A stretch of 64,000 nucleotides of DNA from Sphingobacterium corticibacter (GCF_003076635.1 NZ_QDKG01000001.1:1178001-1242000), one strand, 5' to 3'. Shown: positions 41,941 to 50,530, counted from the first letter of the stretch. Numbers and translations are program-made. The notes: generated from the letters alone by a model not told the origin.

Positions 41941-43431
41941 ATGAAAGAGACTAAGAAAACGCAAGAGCAGATCACGCCCACTCTCATTGAAGAGATGGGC
42001 AAGAAGGCCGCGCCAACATACGAGGTAAAGCCAGAGATTAGCCCCGATGATCATGCTATTCACGATGAGCAGAAGCGTAAGAAGAAGGCGATCGTCAAGA
42101 AGGTGCTAGGGGCGGATGGTAAACCGGTGATGATGGCCGATGGTGTTACTCCGGCAACACAGACAACGTACATCGATCCAGCTCGCTTATCTCTTTCACT
42201 TCAAGATATCATCGTTACACGTCGTGTTGCTTTCATGAACCTGGGCAAGGTCAAATTATTTGCAGAGCCAGACAATACCGGAGAGGAGCGTGCCTTTTCT
42301 CTGCTGCAACGCCTTCGTGAGAATAACAAAGTGGCTTTCAAAGAATCGGAGATTGCCAATATCATGAACCGAGAGCTTCAAGCTGCTAAGCTGTGGTATT
42401 CCGTTGATACAATCGATGCAACTCATTGGGGTGGATATAGTGCGGTAAAGAAGAACTTCAAGGTGCAGGTTCTTGCCCCAAGCAAAGGTGATACTTTGCT
42501 GCCTGTGTTTGATAACCATGGCGATCTGATCTACTTTGGTAGAGGTTATGAGATCGATGCTCAAGCAGGTGGCGAGAATGGCGGAGCAAGTGCAGGCGGC
42601 AGCGAACAGAAAACCAAATGCCTTGACGTTTACACGATCGAAAAGCTTTACCGTTTCCAACAGGGTGCTGCGGCAGGCAGTGGATCTGGAACAGGAGAAG
42701 GCTGGGCATTGATTGACACAGTTGAACTTCCATACGGTAAGATTCCAGTGATCTACTATAGTCGTGAAAGGCCTATTTGGGCAAACGTTCAGCCGCTTAT
42801 TGAACGACTGGAAACAGTGATCAGCAACTTCGCCGACACCAACGATTATCATGCATCACCAACGCTCGTATTCAAGGGAGCAACAGGTGCGCAGGCCCAA
42901 GAAAAAGGGGAGAGTGGCAAAGCTGTTTTGCTTACTGGTGAACATGCGGACGCAAAGTACGTCACTTGGGATCAATCAGTCGATGCAGTCAAGCTGGAGA
43001 TTGATACTCTGGTGAACTTCATCTATTCGCTTACCCAAACCCCAAACATCAGCTTCGAGGAAATGAAAGCTTTGGGCAATCTATCTGGAGTGGCATTTGA
43101 TCGTGTGTTTATTGATGCGCATTTGGCTAGTCGCAGAGAGATTGAAGGTGGATACGGTGAGCTTATCCAACGTGGAATTAATCTGGAGAAAGCTTTGCTT
43201 GCGAGCATGGATACTTCGGTATCTGGCGCTATGCAATCGCTGTCAGTTACTTTCGAAGCGCCACACTTTCAATTGGAGGATCTCGATGCTGATGTTACCT
43301 TGGCTATCAAAGCCAAAGATGGTGGATTGATCAGCGTAGAGACTGCCATGGGTATTAGTGGTTTGGTCACTAATGTGCAGGATGAGATGGATCGGATGAA
43401 GGGGGAGGTACCGGCAGAAGTTAAAGAATAG
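41941..43431 (+). CDS. Portal protein
   Basis: A 496-residue phage portal of the SPP1 gp6-like type, forming the ring through which DNA enters the head. It has a wing/stem core (SLQDIIVTRRVAFMNLGKVK, AAKLWYSVDTIDATHWGGYS, PVIYYSRERPIW, VETVISNFADTNDYHASP) and a C-terminal crown region. A Gly/Ser-rich loop (about 205-250) is unusually low in complexity. It follows terL as expected; the head module is then interrupted by about 4.2 kb of accessory DNA before the scaffold gene. Confidence 0.87.
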   Translation: MKETKKTQEQITPTLIEEMGKKAAPTYEVKPEISPDDHAIHDEQKRKKKAIVKKVLGADGKPVMMADGVTPATQTTYIDPARLSLSLQDIIVTRRVAFMNLGKVKLFAEPDNTGEERAFSLLQRLRENNKVAFKESEIANIMNRELQAAKLWYSVDTIDATHWGGYSAVKKNFKVQVLAPSKGDTLLPVFDNHGDLIYFGRGYEIDAQAGGENGGASAGGSEQKTKCLDVYTIEKLYRFQQGAAAGSGSGTGEGWALIDTVELPYGKIPVIYYSRERPIWANVQPLIERLETVISNFADTNDYHASPTLVFKGATGAQAQEKGESGKAVLLTGEHADAKYVTWDQSVDAVKLEIDTLVNFIYSLTQTPNISFEEMKALGNLSGVAFDRVFIDAHLASRREIEGGYGELIQRGINLEKALLASMDTSVSGAMQSLSVTFEAPHFQLEDLDADVTLAIKAKDGGLISVETAMGISGLVTNVQDEMDRMKGEVPAEVKE

Positions 43432-43491
43432 CCGCGGGAATCATCTGTTCAAATAGTTTTAAATATTTTATGATATGTCGTGACATGTTTT

Positions 43492-43499
43492 TATATTTG
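43492..43499 (+). promoter_or_regulatory. -7 element TATATTTG in the gap after portal
   Basis: Matches TAnnTTTG and lies about 215 bases before the tRNA-like element. No -33 TTG is seen. It may start the putative non-coding transcript that ends at 43831. Confidence 0.4.
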
Positions 43500-43714
43500 A
43501 TTATGCGAATCATCGCAAAGACATGCAGCAACAGGTTTCGTTACGGAAAAGGCGTTGAACCTTGTCGGGTTCAGAGTTCGGTGGTAAATAGTGATATGTG
43601 GTCACACTGTTGTTGGAAAAGTAAAATAGGCAACATATCACGAGAAGGGTGTAACGTGTAGATTAGCATTACCCTATTATCCACAAAGACTGACAGGTCG
43701 GAAAGACGGTTACT

Positions 43715-43766
43715 GGGGCGTTTCTGCATTGGGCAGGTGGTGTCGGTTCGAAACCGTTGCGCTCCA
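43715..43766 (+). ncRNA. Mini tRNA-like element without anticodon arm
   Basis: Fifty-two bases fold as acceptor-like stem GGGGCGT (43715-43721) with GCGCTCC (43759-43765, two G-U pairs) and discriminator-like A43766. Two linker bases TT precede a D-arm-like hairpin CTGC-ATTGG-GCAG (43724-43736). A five-base joint and a T-arm-like hairpin with the canonical loop TTCGAAA (43742-43758, one mismatch) complete it. There is no anticodon arm, so it is not a normal tRNA. An intrinsic terminator follows at 43797. Possible roles are a tRNA mimic, an RNase P substrate marking RNA ends, or a decayed tRNA gene. Confidence 0.5.
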
Positions 43767-43796
43767 CTTCATAATTTAGGTTAATTGGTTAGTATG

Positions 43797-43831
43797 GCCG
43801 TGGGATTCACCCCGTTTCTCACGGCTTTTTT
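43797..43831 (+). terminator. Intrinsic terminator after the tRNA-like element
   Basis: GCCGTGGGA pairs with TCTCACGGC (one G-U pair) and is followed by TTTTTT. No protein gene ends nearby (the portal stop is 366 bases upstream), which supports a separate non-coding transcript. Confidence 0.8.
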
Positions 43832-43855
43832 AAAGGGGACAAACAACAAAGAGCC

Positions 43856-44176
43856 ATGATCCACGCAATCTACATCTACTTCATCATAAATGCCTTTTTA
43901 GCTGGCGGCGTTTCGGACAACTGGAAGCAGTTAATAATTTACTTCTTATTTGGTTTGCCATATGCAGTGTGCATGATTTTATACCATAGAGTTATAAGAC
44001 CTATCTCGGAATCAATGGAATTGATCACGCTATACCGCCTGTATTTCAGCAAACATTTTGAAGGAGAAAACCACCCTACATGGAAAGACATCCTAATGGA
44101 CCTCTATCCGCGATCATCGCTCTACCGCAAATGGGTGATCAGGCTTATTGCTAGGAAGTACGGGTGGGAGATATAA
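43856..44176 (+). CDS. Small membrane protein (106 aa)
   Basis: Two transmembrane helices (about residues 3-20 and 24-45; IYIYFIINAFLAGG, LIIYFLFGLPYAVCMILY) and a basic, Tyr/Arg-rich cytoplasmic tail. It follows the terminator of the putative RNA. No family recognised; a phage inner-membrane cargo protein is likely. It converges with the two - strand genes that follow. Confidence 0.55.
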   Translation: MIHAIYIYFIINAFLAGGVSDNWKQLIIYFLFGLPYAVCMILYHRVIRPISESMELITLYRLYFSKHFEGENHPTWKDILMDLYPRSSLYRKWVIRLIARKYGWEI

Positions 44177-44231
44177 AGACATAGAGCTAAAGGCTACAAT
44201 AACTCCATGTCTTTTAAATTTTTAAGTTCAT

Positions 44232-44420
44232 CTACCGTCCACAGCGTTCGCAAACCCTATTTAATGGGCCTAAACTTTTCTGAAGACGTTCGGTAAACTG
44301 TCTCCTTTCGTTTATTGAATTACTTTTGTCATAATCATCAATACCTTTCTTCAAATCCTTTTTTTGTTCGTTTGATAGCTCGGCATAAGCTAACAATAGT
44401 TGTTCTACTTTTTTATCCAT
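44232..44420 (-). CDS. Small helical protein with C-terminal CxxC (62 aa)
   Basis: MDKKVEQLLLAYAELSNEQK starts a helical, highly charged protein ending in CERCGR. It overlaps the CxxCx(11)CxxC gene by eight bases on the same strand (ATGGATAA), so the two are translated together. Function unknown; the terminal Cys pair may bind metal alone or with its partner. Confidence 0.5.
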   Translation of the reverse strand: MDKKVEQLLLAYAELSNEQKKDLKKGIDDYDKSNSINERRQFTERLQKSLGPLNRVCERCGR

Positions 44421-45051
44421 GTGTAAAGTGCTTAGTTATATTTTTTTTCTCAAATTCACCACAAACAGGGCATTTTGTTGATTGCATTGATATAGGAATT
44501 TCTCCACACCCCGCACAGCCTCTTTGAAATTCCCGCAAACCCGATCGCATTCCCATTCGGCGTTCGCGATCGGTAATTAATTGTTTTGAATCATTTTTAT
44601 TTAATGATATAAGTCTGGTCTCTAGTTTTTCGAATTTTCTTTCAGAAACGTCACCCTTACCATTTGAAGTAGCTAGCTTCTTAAATGCTTCACTAAGATT
44701 ATCGTGTTCATTTATAGCCTCAATAGCGTAAGAATATTTGTCATCCCACTTATTAACTAATGAGAAGCAAGACATTAAAACTTGAAGAAGGGATAAGGGT
44801 GCTGACAGCGCAAGTATATAATTAAAGATTGGAGTGTCCAAATTATACGCCATTGCGGTAGCACCTACCATAATTGGCACTATAACGCCTAAAAGTGATA
44901 ATCGTCTTAACCATGTTTCGTAAAATCTTGCTCTATTATTGAAAATATAGCTTTTGCCGAAGGATTGCAGACTATAGTTCCAGCATTTTTCTCTATTTGA
45001 TTCAGGCCTATCATTATTTCCCGCCTCAGGAATTTCTTCAGATATTTCCAT
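44413..45051 (-). CDS. Mobilome CxxCx(11)CxxC-type membrane protein with SLATT-like topology
   Basis: A 212-residue protein starting at ATG 45051 (MEISEEIPEAGNN); the upstream extension to 45162 is judged non-coding because it runs into the divergent promoter. Two adjacent membrane helices (about residues 52-72 and 77-100; LGVIVPIMVGATAMAY, YILALSAPLSLLQVLM) flanked by cytoplasmic helices resemble the SLATT two-helix effector fold. The C-terminus has CAGCGEIPISMQSTKCPVC, exactly CxxC-x11-CxxC, the signature I know from mobilome-associated proteins of this name. It is divergent from the STAS-GHKL cassette. Confidence 0.72.
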   Translation of the reverse strand: MEISEEIPEAGNNDRPESNREKCWNYSLQSFGKSYIFNNRARFYETWLRRLSLLGVIVPIMVGATAMAYNLDTPIFNYILALSAPLSLLQVLMSCFSLVNKWDDKYSYAIEAINEHDNLSEAFKKLATSNGKGDVSERKFEKLETRLISLNKNDSKQLITDRERRMGMRSGLREFQRGCAGCGEIPISMQSTKCPVCGEFEKKNITKHFTHG

Positions 45052-45170
45052 AGTAGATAATTGGTTTGTAAAAGTAATACAAATTTTTTTATCCCTAATA
45101 CGGGAAACCTTACTTAGATATGGTTTCGAATTTCTTACTTTAGCAAAAATAAAGACGGCCAATCCATTTC

Positions 45171-46262
45171 TTGAAATTGAAAAACATACTATCCTACTCC
45201 CGCCACTTTCAAGCTGCTTTACAAAGGCGAGCCGAAAAGAATAAAGCTCGCTTTAAAAAGTACAAAAAGTCTAAAAATAAACATAACATAATTTACAGGT
45301 ATCGTACCTCGGCGGAAATATCTTTCGATGGTATTGTTAAATCTATGGAGATAGTAACCGCTCCGATTGAATTTTCGTTAGTTACAAATCCGGCTAGTGT
45401 AGTTCAGTTTATCAATAAGCTAGAAGAACATTATTTAGCAAGAACTAAAGTCTTCATTGATTTAAAAAACGTTGAAAAATTAGATTATTCAGCTGTTACG
45501 ATATTACTTTCAGTTATGTTTTCTTTCAAGGCTCGCAAAATAAGATTTAATGGAAATTTTCCTAATAACAAATTATTAGCTAAAAGATTAATTGATTCAG
45601 ATTTTTTTAAATATTTAGGTCGTCAGATTAGCGAGAAATTAGAGTATAAGGTAGGCAAATCGAACCAGATCTTTACAATGGGAAACAAAGAAGTCAATTC
45701 AGAACTTGGAGAATTGGTCATGTACGAAGCTTCTAAAACTATTTGGGGACATCCAAGGAGTTGTAAAGGTTTGCAGAGAACCATACTTGAATTGATGCAA
45801 AATACGAATAACCACGCGGCCGTTAAACAAAAAGGTGAGGAACATTGGTGGCTATCTGTAAATCACGATAAAGTAAACAAAAAAGTTTCTTTCATCTTTA
45901 TTGATTACGGAATTGGTATTTTTGAAAGCTTGAAATACAAACCGAAAACAAACCAATGGTTTGGTTGGTTAGATAAATTAAAGACACATCTTATCCATGG
46001 CGGTAACGATGAAATATTTAAACTTTTATTGAATGGGCAAATGCACTTAACTGTGACAGGCCAACCATACCGTGGAAAAGGGTTACCCGGAATTAAAGAA
46101 GTTTTCGACAGAAATCAAATAAGCGAATTAAAGATTATTAGTAATAATGTTTACGCGGACGTCGTTAATGGTAATTATACTACTATAAAAAGCGAATTTA
46201 ATGGTACTTTTGTGCACTGGGAATTGAATGAAAATAATGTTAGCGCAGCATGGATAAATTAA
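45171..46262 (+). CDS. STAS-like domain fused to GHKL ATPase
   Basis: A 363-residue protein with a basic N-terminal 40 residues, a STAS-like domain (about 60-165; KVFIDLKNVEKLDYSAVTIL) and a GHKL ATPase domain (about 190-350). The ATPase has its N box (ILELMQNTNNHA), G1 box (FIDYGIGIF) and G2 box (GKGLPGI). STAS proteins and GHKL kinases form partner switches in sigma-factor control (SpoIIAA/SpoIIAB type), but here both are in one chain with no phosphorylatable Ser recognised. No ATG is available: the start is TTG 45171 or 45177. It overlaps the DUF4325 gene by 13 bases. Confidence 0.78.
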   Translation: MKLKNILSYSRHFQAALQRRAEKNKARFKKYKKSKNKHNIIYRYRTSAEISFDGIVKSMEIVTAPIEFSLVTNPASVVQFINKLEEHYLARTKVFIDLKNVEKLDYSAVTILLSVMFSFKARKIRFNGNFPNNKLLAKRLIDSDFFKYLGRQISEKLEYKVGKSNQIFTMGNKEVNSELGELVMYEASKTIWGHPRSCKGLQRTILELMQNTNNHAAVKQKGEEHWWLSVNHDKVNKKVSFIFIDYGIGIFESLKYKPKTNQWFGWLDKLKTHLIHGGNDEIFKLLLNGQMHLTVTGQPYRGKGLPGIKEVFDRNQISELKIISNNVYADVVNGNYTTIKSEFNGTFVHWELNENNVSAAWIN

Positions 46263-46591
46263 CTCTTTACGTCAAGGATTTTTCTCGTACTCCAGGTACT
46301 AGGCATAGGGACGAGGGCCGAAAGTCCAATTCCGGACAGCAATTTCGTGAAGAATATTTGGAGCCGTATTTTTCCAAAGTAATAAGTGGAGAATATAATA
46401 AGCTAGTGGTCAACCTCGACGGCACGATAGGATTTGGAACGTCTTGGTTAGAGGAAGTGTTTGGTGGGTTAACCCGCCATTACGATACGAAAACCGTGAT
46501 GTCTAAAATAGAATTTGTATCGAAGGAAGAACCTTATTTGATTGAAGATATACATTCTTACATAGAACATGCAAAGGATAAAGTCAAGTAA
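46250..46591 (+). CDS. DUF4325 STAS-like protein
   Basis: A 113-residue protein matching the STAS-like DUF4325 pattern: GQQFREEYLEPYFSKV, NKLVVNLDGTIGFGTSWLEE and VFGGLTRHYD. DUF4325 proteins are found with GHKL ATPases, apparently as their regulatory partners. It overlaps the STAS-GHKL gene by 13 bases and the membrane-protein gene by 23 bases, so the three are tightly coupled and probably work as one system. Confidence 0.78.
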   Translation: MDKLTLYVKDFSRTPGTRHRDEGRKSNSGQQFREEYLEPYFSKVISGEYNKLVVNLDGTIGFGTSWLEEVFGGLTRHYDTKTVMSKIEFVSKEEPYLIEDIHSYIEHAKDKVK

Positions 46592-47189
46592 GCTTCATTT
46601 GGGTTTAGCGTTTGCTACTGGATTTGCAATTGGAATAATTTCACTAATTTTATTTAAAAAGTTTTCTGAATTTACGCTACAAGATAGCATCACTCTAGGC
46701 ATAAATCCGGTAGAATTTGTCGCAATTATTATCAACGTTTTATTGGCATTATATATAGGGAAAACGATTGGTAAACAAAACGACTCCGATAGAGCAGAGA
46801 AAGATATTCTGATAAGCTCTTATGAAAACTTTGGGAATCAGGTTGATAACGTAGTTAGAGAATTTCTAGATACAAGGCAGTTTGATACCGCTATTGTTCG
46901 GTCTCAATTCAAGACATTGAGAAGAAGGCGCCAATCACTCGAAGATCTAGCAGCCAAGTATGAATTGAAGACTACTGGTACTGAAAAGGATTGTCCTATA
47001 AATAAACCCCTTAGTGAGCTCTGGGAGTTGTTTACTGACTCTCCTAGGACAGTAAGTTCAGATGCCTCAAAAGAGCTTCAAGATGATGTAGAATATGTTA
47101 ACATGCAAAAAATATCCGACATCGAATCTAAAGCTACGGAGGTGAGTGAGTCTATTTTCGAAGTCATCATAAGCATCAATAGAAAATAA
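46569..47189 (+). CDS. Two-helix membrane protein with cytoplasmic coiled coil
   Basis: A 206-residue protein with two membrane helices (about 10-29 and 46-65; GLAFATGFAIGIISLILF, EFVAIIINVLLALYIG) and a soluble helical domain (about 68-205) with RSQFKTLRRRRQSLEDLAAK and long heptad-like stretches. It is the last gene of the STAS-GHKL/DUF4325 cassette and is the best candidate for its membrane effector or sensor. The start overlaps the DUF4325 gene by 23 bases. No family recognised. Confidence 0.6.
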   Translation: MQRIKSSKLHLGLAFATGFAIGIISLILFKKFSEFTLQDSITLGINPVEFVAIIINVLLALYIGKTIGKQNDSDRAEKDILISSYENFGNQVDNVVREFLDTRQFDTAIVRSQFKTLRRRRQSLEDLAAKYELKTTGTEKDCPINKPLSELWELFTDSPRTVSSDASKELQDDVEYVNMQKISDIESKATEVSESIFEVIISINRK

Positions 47190-47510
47190 TTACAAATCAC
47201 TCCTAACTCCTGCATAAAGTACAAGTCTTTGGAAATAGCTAATAATTATGATATGTTTCAATACTGATTGTAGTAATATCATACTTATTAGATTTCTTTA
47301 AATATGTTTTGCAAACGACTGCAACTTAAACAGCCAGTCAACATTTACTTCTGTATTGGTAATTTTTATAAATATTTATAAGCCATTAATAGGCAATCAG
47401 AAATATTTTTATAAGTAAATAGGGTAACTTACAGTTTCGTAAGATTAAGCAATACCCCGACTTATCCGCAAAAATTCTATACATTAAAAATAATGCCGCA
47501 AAAAAAAGGT

Positions 47511-47557
47511 CTCTAGCAAAGCGACACCCAACAGTTGCAACCAGCCCCCGTTGCAAC
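47511..47557. repeat. CTCTAGCAAAG motif with GTTGCAAC hairpin
   Basis: CTCTAGCAAAG (47511) is followed by GTTGCAAC-CAGCCCCC-GTTGCAAC (47534-47557), an 8-bp stem with a C-rich loop. A close copy of the hairpin lies at 53154. The rest of the 47190-47658 gap is AT-rich, with a -7 element TACTTTTG at 47590-47597 that should drive the scaffold-capsid operon. Confidence 0.5.
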
Positions 47558-47589
47558 CCCTAACACTTTAACCCACCACAACCCCTCCA

Positions 47590-47597
47590 TACTTTTG
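47590..47597 (+). promoter_or_regulatory. -7 element TACTTTTG before the scaffold gene
   Basis: Matches TAnnTTTG, about 60 bases before the start codon. No -33 TTG at the normal distance. It would supply transcription of head genes after the accessory insert. Confidence 0.45.
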
Positions 47598-47658
47598 TAT
47601 TCAGGCGTACACGTATGAGCAGCGCAGCTCTATACGGTTATAACTAAATCACAAATAA

Positions 47659-48312
47659 ATGGACTTCAAAAAACTAATTAGAGCATTACTTCAAAGCAAA
47701 TTTGGAGGCGCACAACTTTCAGACGCTCGTGTGAATGAGCTAATCGAAAAGGTAAAGGACAAAGTCACTACGGAAGAGGAACTCGAAGCGAAGTTGGATG
47801 CATTCAATGAAGGTTATGCCTTCACAGAAATTGCAAAAGACGACGACCGATATCGTACCAAGCTTGCGGAATTGGAGAGGTTGAAGAGCACAGGCAAGGG
47901 CGATGAAAAGAGTGATAAAACCGAAACTGCCGCCACCACAACCGAAGACATGCCAGCATGGGCAAAGGCTTTGATCGAGGGGAATAGGACCGTTACAGAA
48001 AAGCTTGCTGCTCTGGAGGGGAACAAAGTCGTGAACGATCGCCGTTCTGCTATCCTTGGTAAACTAACTGGAGCTGATGAGACGTATTCTGGTAAAGTAC
48101 TTCGTGACTTCGGCAGAATGAATTTCGCTGACGATGCAGCATTTGCAGAGTACTTGGGTGAGGTAGAGTCAGATTACACGACACATACCCAAAACGTAGC
48201 TGAGAGTAAATTAGGGAATGATGCTCCGTTTAGAGGCGTCGGAAAAGACGGCAAAGTGACCGAGGCAACTAAGGATGAGTTGGATTCGGTAATGAATGAA
48301 ATTGGATTATAA
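47659..48312 (+). CDS. Scaffold-like phage head protein
   Basis: A 217-residue, acidic, mostly helical protein with a helical N-terminus (about 1-75), a low-complexity Thr/Glu linker (about 78-100; DKTETAATTTEDMPAWAKAL) and a coiled-coil segment (about 100-125). The size, composition and place directly before the decoration and capsid genes are those of head scaffold proteins. The assignment rests mainly on position. Confidence 0.62.
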   Translation: MDFKKLIRALLQSKFGGAQLSDARVNELIEKVKDKVTTEEELEAKLDAFNEGYAFTEIAKDDDRYRTKLAELERLKSTGKGDEKSDKTETAATTTEDMPAWAKALIEGNRTVTEKLAALEGNKVVNDRRSAILGKLTGADETYSGKVLRDFGRMNFADDAAFAEYLGEVESDYTTHTQNVAESKLGNDAPFRGVGKDGKVTEATKDELDSVMNEIGL

Positions 48313-48321
48313 AATAATCAA

Positions 48322-48720
48322 ATGGGAACAACAATAGATTTACACAACGAAGGTACGATCATCGATTCGTCCAAAGACACGGTGATTGTCACCAAAGTTT
48401 TGGAGACGGTTCGAGGTGGACGTGCGCTTGACGTTACGGGTTTCGATCCGAAAGTCGTTAATGCTGGCCATATCATCATTAAAGATACTGCTACGGGCAA
48501 TATCTTCAAGCCGATGCCAGTCAATACGGCGGCAACCGCGTACGCAGCTCTTCCAGATGGATACGAGTATGCGCACGTGCAGATCAACACGGTCTTAACA
48601 GCGAAACCTGCCGCTGCCCTTTTAGTGCGGGGAACAGTAAACCCAAAGGCGTGTGTTATTGAGCCGACCGCGGAAGCGATCGAAGCACTTGGACCGCTTA
48701 TCATTTTTAGAGCAGACTAA
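48322..48720 (+). CDS. Head decoration-like protein (132 aa)
   Basis: Beta-rich small protein (VIVTKVLETVRGGRALDVTG, EYAHVQINTVLTAKPAAALL) located between scaffold and major capsid genes, as gpD-type decoration proteins are in many siphoviruses. It has repeated short strands and few charged helices. The family is not certain. Confidence 0.6.
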   Translation: MGTTIDLHNEGTIIDSSKDTVIVTKVLETVRGGRALDVTGFDPKVVNAGHIIIKDTATGNIFKPMPVNTAATAYAALPDGYEYAHVQINTVLTAKPAAALLVRGTVNPKACVIEPTAEAIEALGPLIIFRAD

Positions 48721-48725
48721 GAATT

Positions 48726-49814
48726 ATGCAAAAATCATTATTTATTCAGTGGGTACAGAAGTTCTTTCCGGGGATCATTGTACGTACCGTCGAAACGCTG
48801 AACGACACGAAGCGTCCGTTATCGTATTTACATACGACGATGCTTCGTCCGGTATTCTCAGTTACAGGGAAGTGGGAGAGCCTTTCGGCTTCTTTTAGTT
48901 TGGTTGCTGCCGATGTTGTTGCAATGGATTCAGAATTGCCGCTTAAATCGCGCGATTCGATCTCTCAAGCATCTGGTGATATCCCGAAAATGGGTATTGA
49001 GCTAGCGCTAAATGAGACTGAACTTACTCAGCTTGATACGTTGATCCGCAGTGGAGCAACCAATGGGCAGGTGATTGCCAAACTATTCGCGGATACACCG
49101 CGCGCCATCGGAGCGATCTACGAGCGTAACGAAGCTATCTTCTTACGCGGTTTCTCTACAGGAGTGACTGTTGTTGAAGATCCGGAGAATGTTGGGGTAG
49201 GTGTTCGTTGTGATTACAAGTACAAGGTTGATCACAAGTTTGGAGTGGAAGGACTGTATACCGATAAGGTAAATGCCAAGCCATTTGATGACTTCCAGCG
49301 TATTGTCGAGAAAGCGACCGAAGATGGTAACACCATCGTAGCTGTTTACACCGATACGCCAACTCTGAATGCGATCGCCGCTACTGACCAGGCTAAAGAG
49401 TATTACTCATTCAGCCAAAACAGTACTGGCAATAAGCAGATCCCAAATCTTGATTTCGATCAGTTGAGCACATTGGTGAGTAAGCGTTATGGCTTTACTT
49501 TCATCAAAGTCGACCGTACGATCAAAGTGGAGAAAGACGGAAAGCGTAGCACAATCAAACCGTTCGCAGCTGGAGCAATGGTATTTGTTTCCAGCACAAA
49601 TGTTGGTGATTTGGTTTATGCGCAATTGGCCGAGGAAAACCACAAAGAAGCAGGTGTTGAATATAGCAAAGCCAATGAGTACATCTTGGTGAGCAAGTTC
49701 CGCACAACTTCTGCAGGTTTGAGAGAGGTTACGCGTGCACAGGCTCGCGTGGTACCGGTGGTAACTGCCATCGACGAAATCTATTTATTAGACACTAAAA
49801 TTATTCAAGCATAA
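48726..49814 (+). CDS. Major capsid protein
   Basis: A 362-residue protein with the layout of HK97-fold capsid proteins of the lambda gpE-like class: N-terminal arm (about 1-45), extended loop region (LPLKSRDSISQASGDIPKMG), spine helix and A-domain (GNTIVAVYTDTPTLNAIAAT, FTFIKVDRTIKVEKDGKRST, VPVVTAIDEIYLLD). Position after decoration and before connector genes supports this. Its stop overlaps the next ATG. Confidence 0.82.
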   Translation: MQKSLFIQWVQKFFPGIIVRTVETLNDTKRPLSYLHTTMLRPVFSVTGKWESLSASFSLVAADVVAMDSELPLKSRDSISQASGDIPKMGIELALNETELTQLDTLIRSGATNGQVIAKLFADTPRAIGAIYERNEAIFLRGFSTGVTVVEDPENVGVGVRCDYKYKVDHKFGVEGLYTDKVNAKPFDDFQRIVEKATEDGNTIVAVYTDTPTLNAIAATDQAKEYYSFSQNSTGNKQIPNLDFDQLSTLVSKRYGFTFIKVDRTIKVEKDGKRSTIKPFAAGAMVFVSSTNVGDLVYAQLAEENHKEAGVEYSKANEYILVSKFRTTSAGLREVTRAQARVVPVVTAIDEIYLLDTKIIQA

Positions 49815-50197
49815 TGGCAGGAGAAACTACAAACAAGGGAGCAGAAGCAGCTGCTCCCTCAACAGAACAAACCGTGAAGACGGTTAAGCACACGGTAACT
49901 GAGGCTGATATCAAGCACAATCCAGAATTGATTGGCAAAGGTGTTAAAGTCGTTGATACGATCGATCTTCCAGAAGATGTGAAGGCCGCTGCGGATGCAC
50001 GCGCGGCAGAGGCGGCAGCGACAGCAGATGCAGGCAAGTCCAAAGGCAAGGCAAAGCCAGCCAAATACACCGTTCTACAACCATTTGCTGATAAAGACAA
50101 CTTCAGCAAGATGTGGAAGGAAGGCGATGATGTCTCTCACTTTGATGAGGATCGTTTGGCTAGCTGTGTAAAGCGCGGATTGATCAAGAAGGGTTAA
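49814..50197 (+). CDS. Phage head-tail region protein (127 aa)
   Basis: N-terminal half is low-complexity Ala/Glu/Lys (about 1-75); the C-terminal 50 residues (KYTVLQPFADKDNFSKMWKE, then a small basic end) form a compact domain resembling capsid-proximal accessory proteins. It is coupled to the capsid gene by one base. Function not certain. Confidence 0.6.
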   Translation: MAGETTNKGAEAAAPSTEQTVKTVKHTVTEADIKHNPELIGKGVKVVDTIDLPEDVKAAADARAAEAAATADAGKSKGKAKPAKYTVLQPFADKDNFSKMWKEGDDVSHFDEDRLASCVKRGLIKKG

Positions 50198-50200
50198 GGT

Positions 50201-50530
50201 ATGGCAAGCGTTAAGGAAGTCTTGAAGGCATCAATGGGATATAAATTTCCAGATGCTACGGTCACACTAATTTTGGAAGAGCACGGATTGGCGCCAGACG
50301 CACCACGTGAATCAAGTAATATCGATCAGACTAAGTCGATGGATCTTTCTCGAGCTGCACTTCTTGACTTTCTTATCACGCTACCTAAATCTGTCCGCGA
50401 GCTGGATTACCAGATCACACAGCAAGATGCAGATGCTTTGAGCGATATGCGCAGGCGTATTCTAGCTAAATGGGGTATCATCGAGCCCGTAGGTGACTCT
50501 GGATTCGTTGATTTATCAAATACTCACTAA
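50201..50530 (+). CDS. Head-tail connector-like protein (109 aa)
   Basis: Helical protein with ALLDFLITLPKSVRELDYQI and a C-terminal segment. The size and place match head-tail connector proteins (gp6/gp15-like) of siphoviruses; a DUF6706-like relation is possible. Three bases after the previous gene. Confidence 0.6.
   Translation: MASVKEVLKASMGYKFPDATVTLILEEHGLAPDAPRESSNIDQTKSMDLSRAALLDFLITLPKSVRELDYQITQQDADALSDMRRRILAKWGIIEPVGDSGFVDLSNTH

Noticed and set aside
43470..43661. 63-codon open frame in the gap after portal, rich in Cys and Arg
   Set aside because: Composition is not protein-like, there is no ribosome-binding site and it lies in the putative RNA region with a -7 element inside it.
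43694..43766. A full-length canonical tRNA ending at 43766
   Set aside because: The bases 70-75 upstream cannot pair with GCGCTCC; only GGGGCGT at 43715 pairs, which leaves no room for an anticodon arm. It is reported as tRNA-like only.
45052..45162. N-terminal extension of the CxxCx(11)CxxC protein
   Set aside because: The extra residues are basic and non-hydrophobic without a plausible role and occupy the divergent promoter region; ATG 45051 gives a normal family start.
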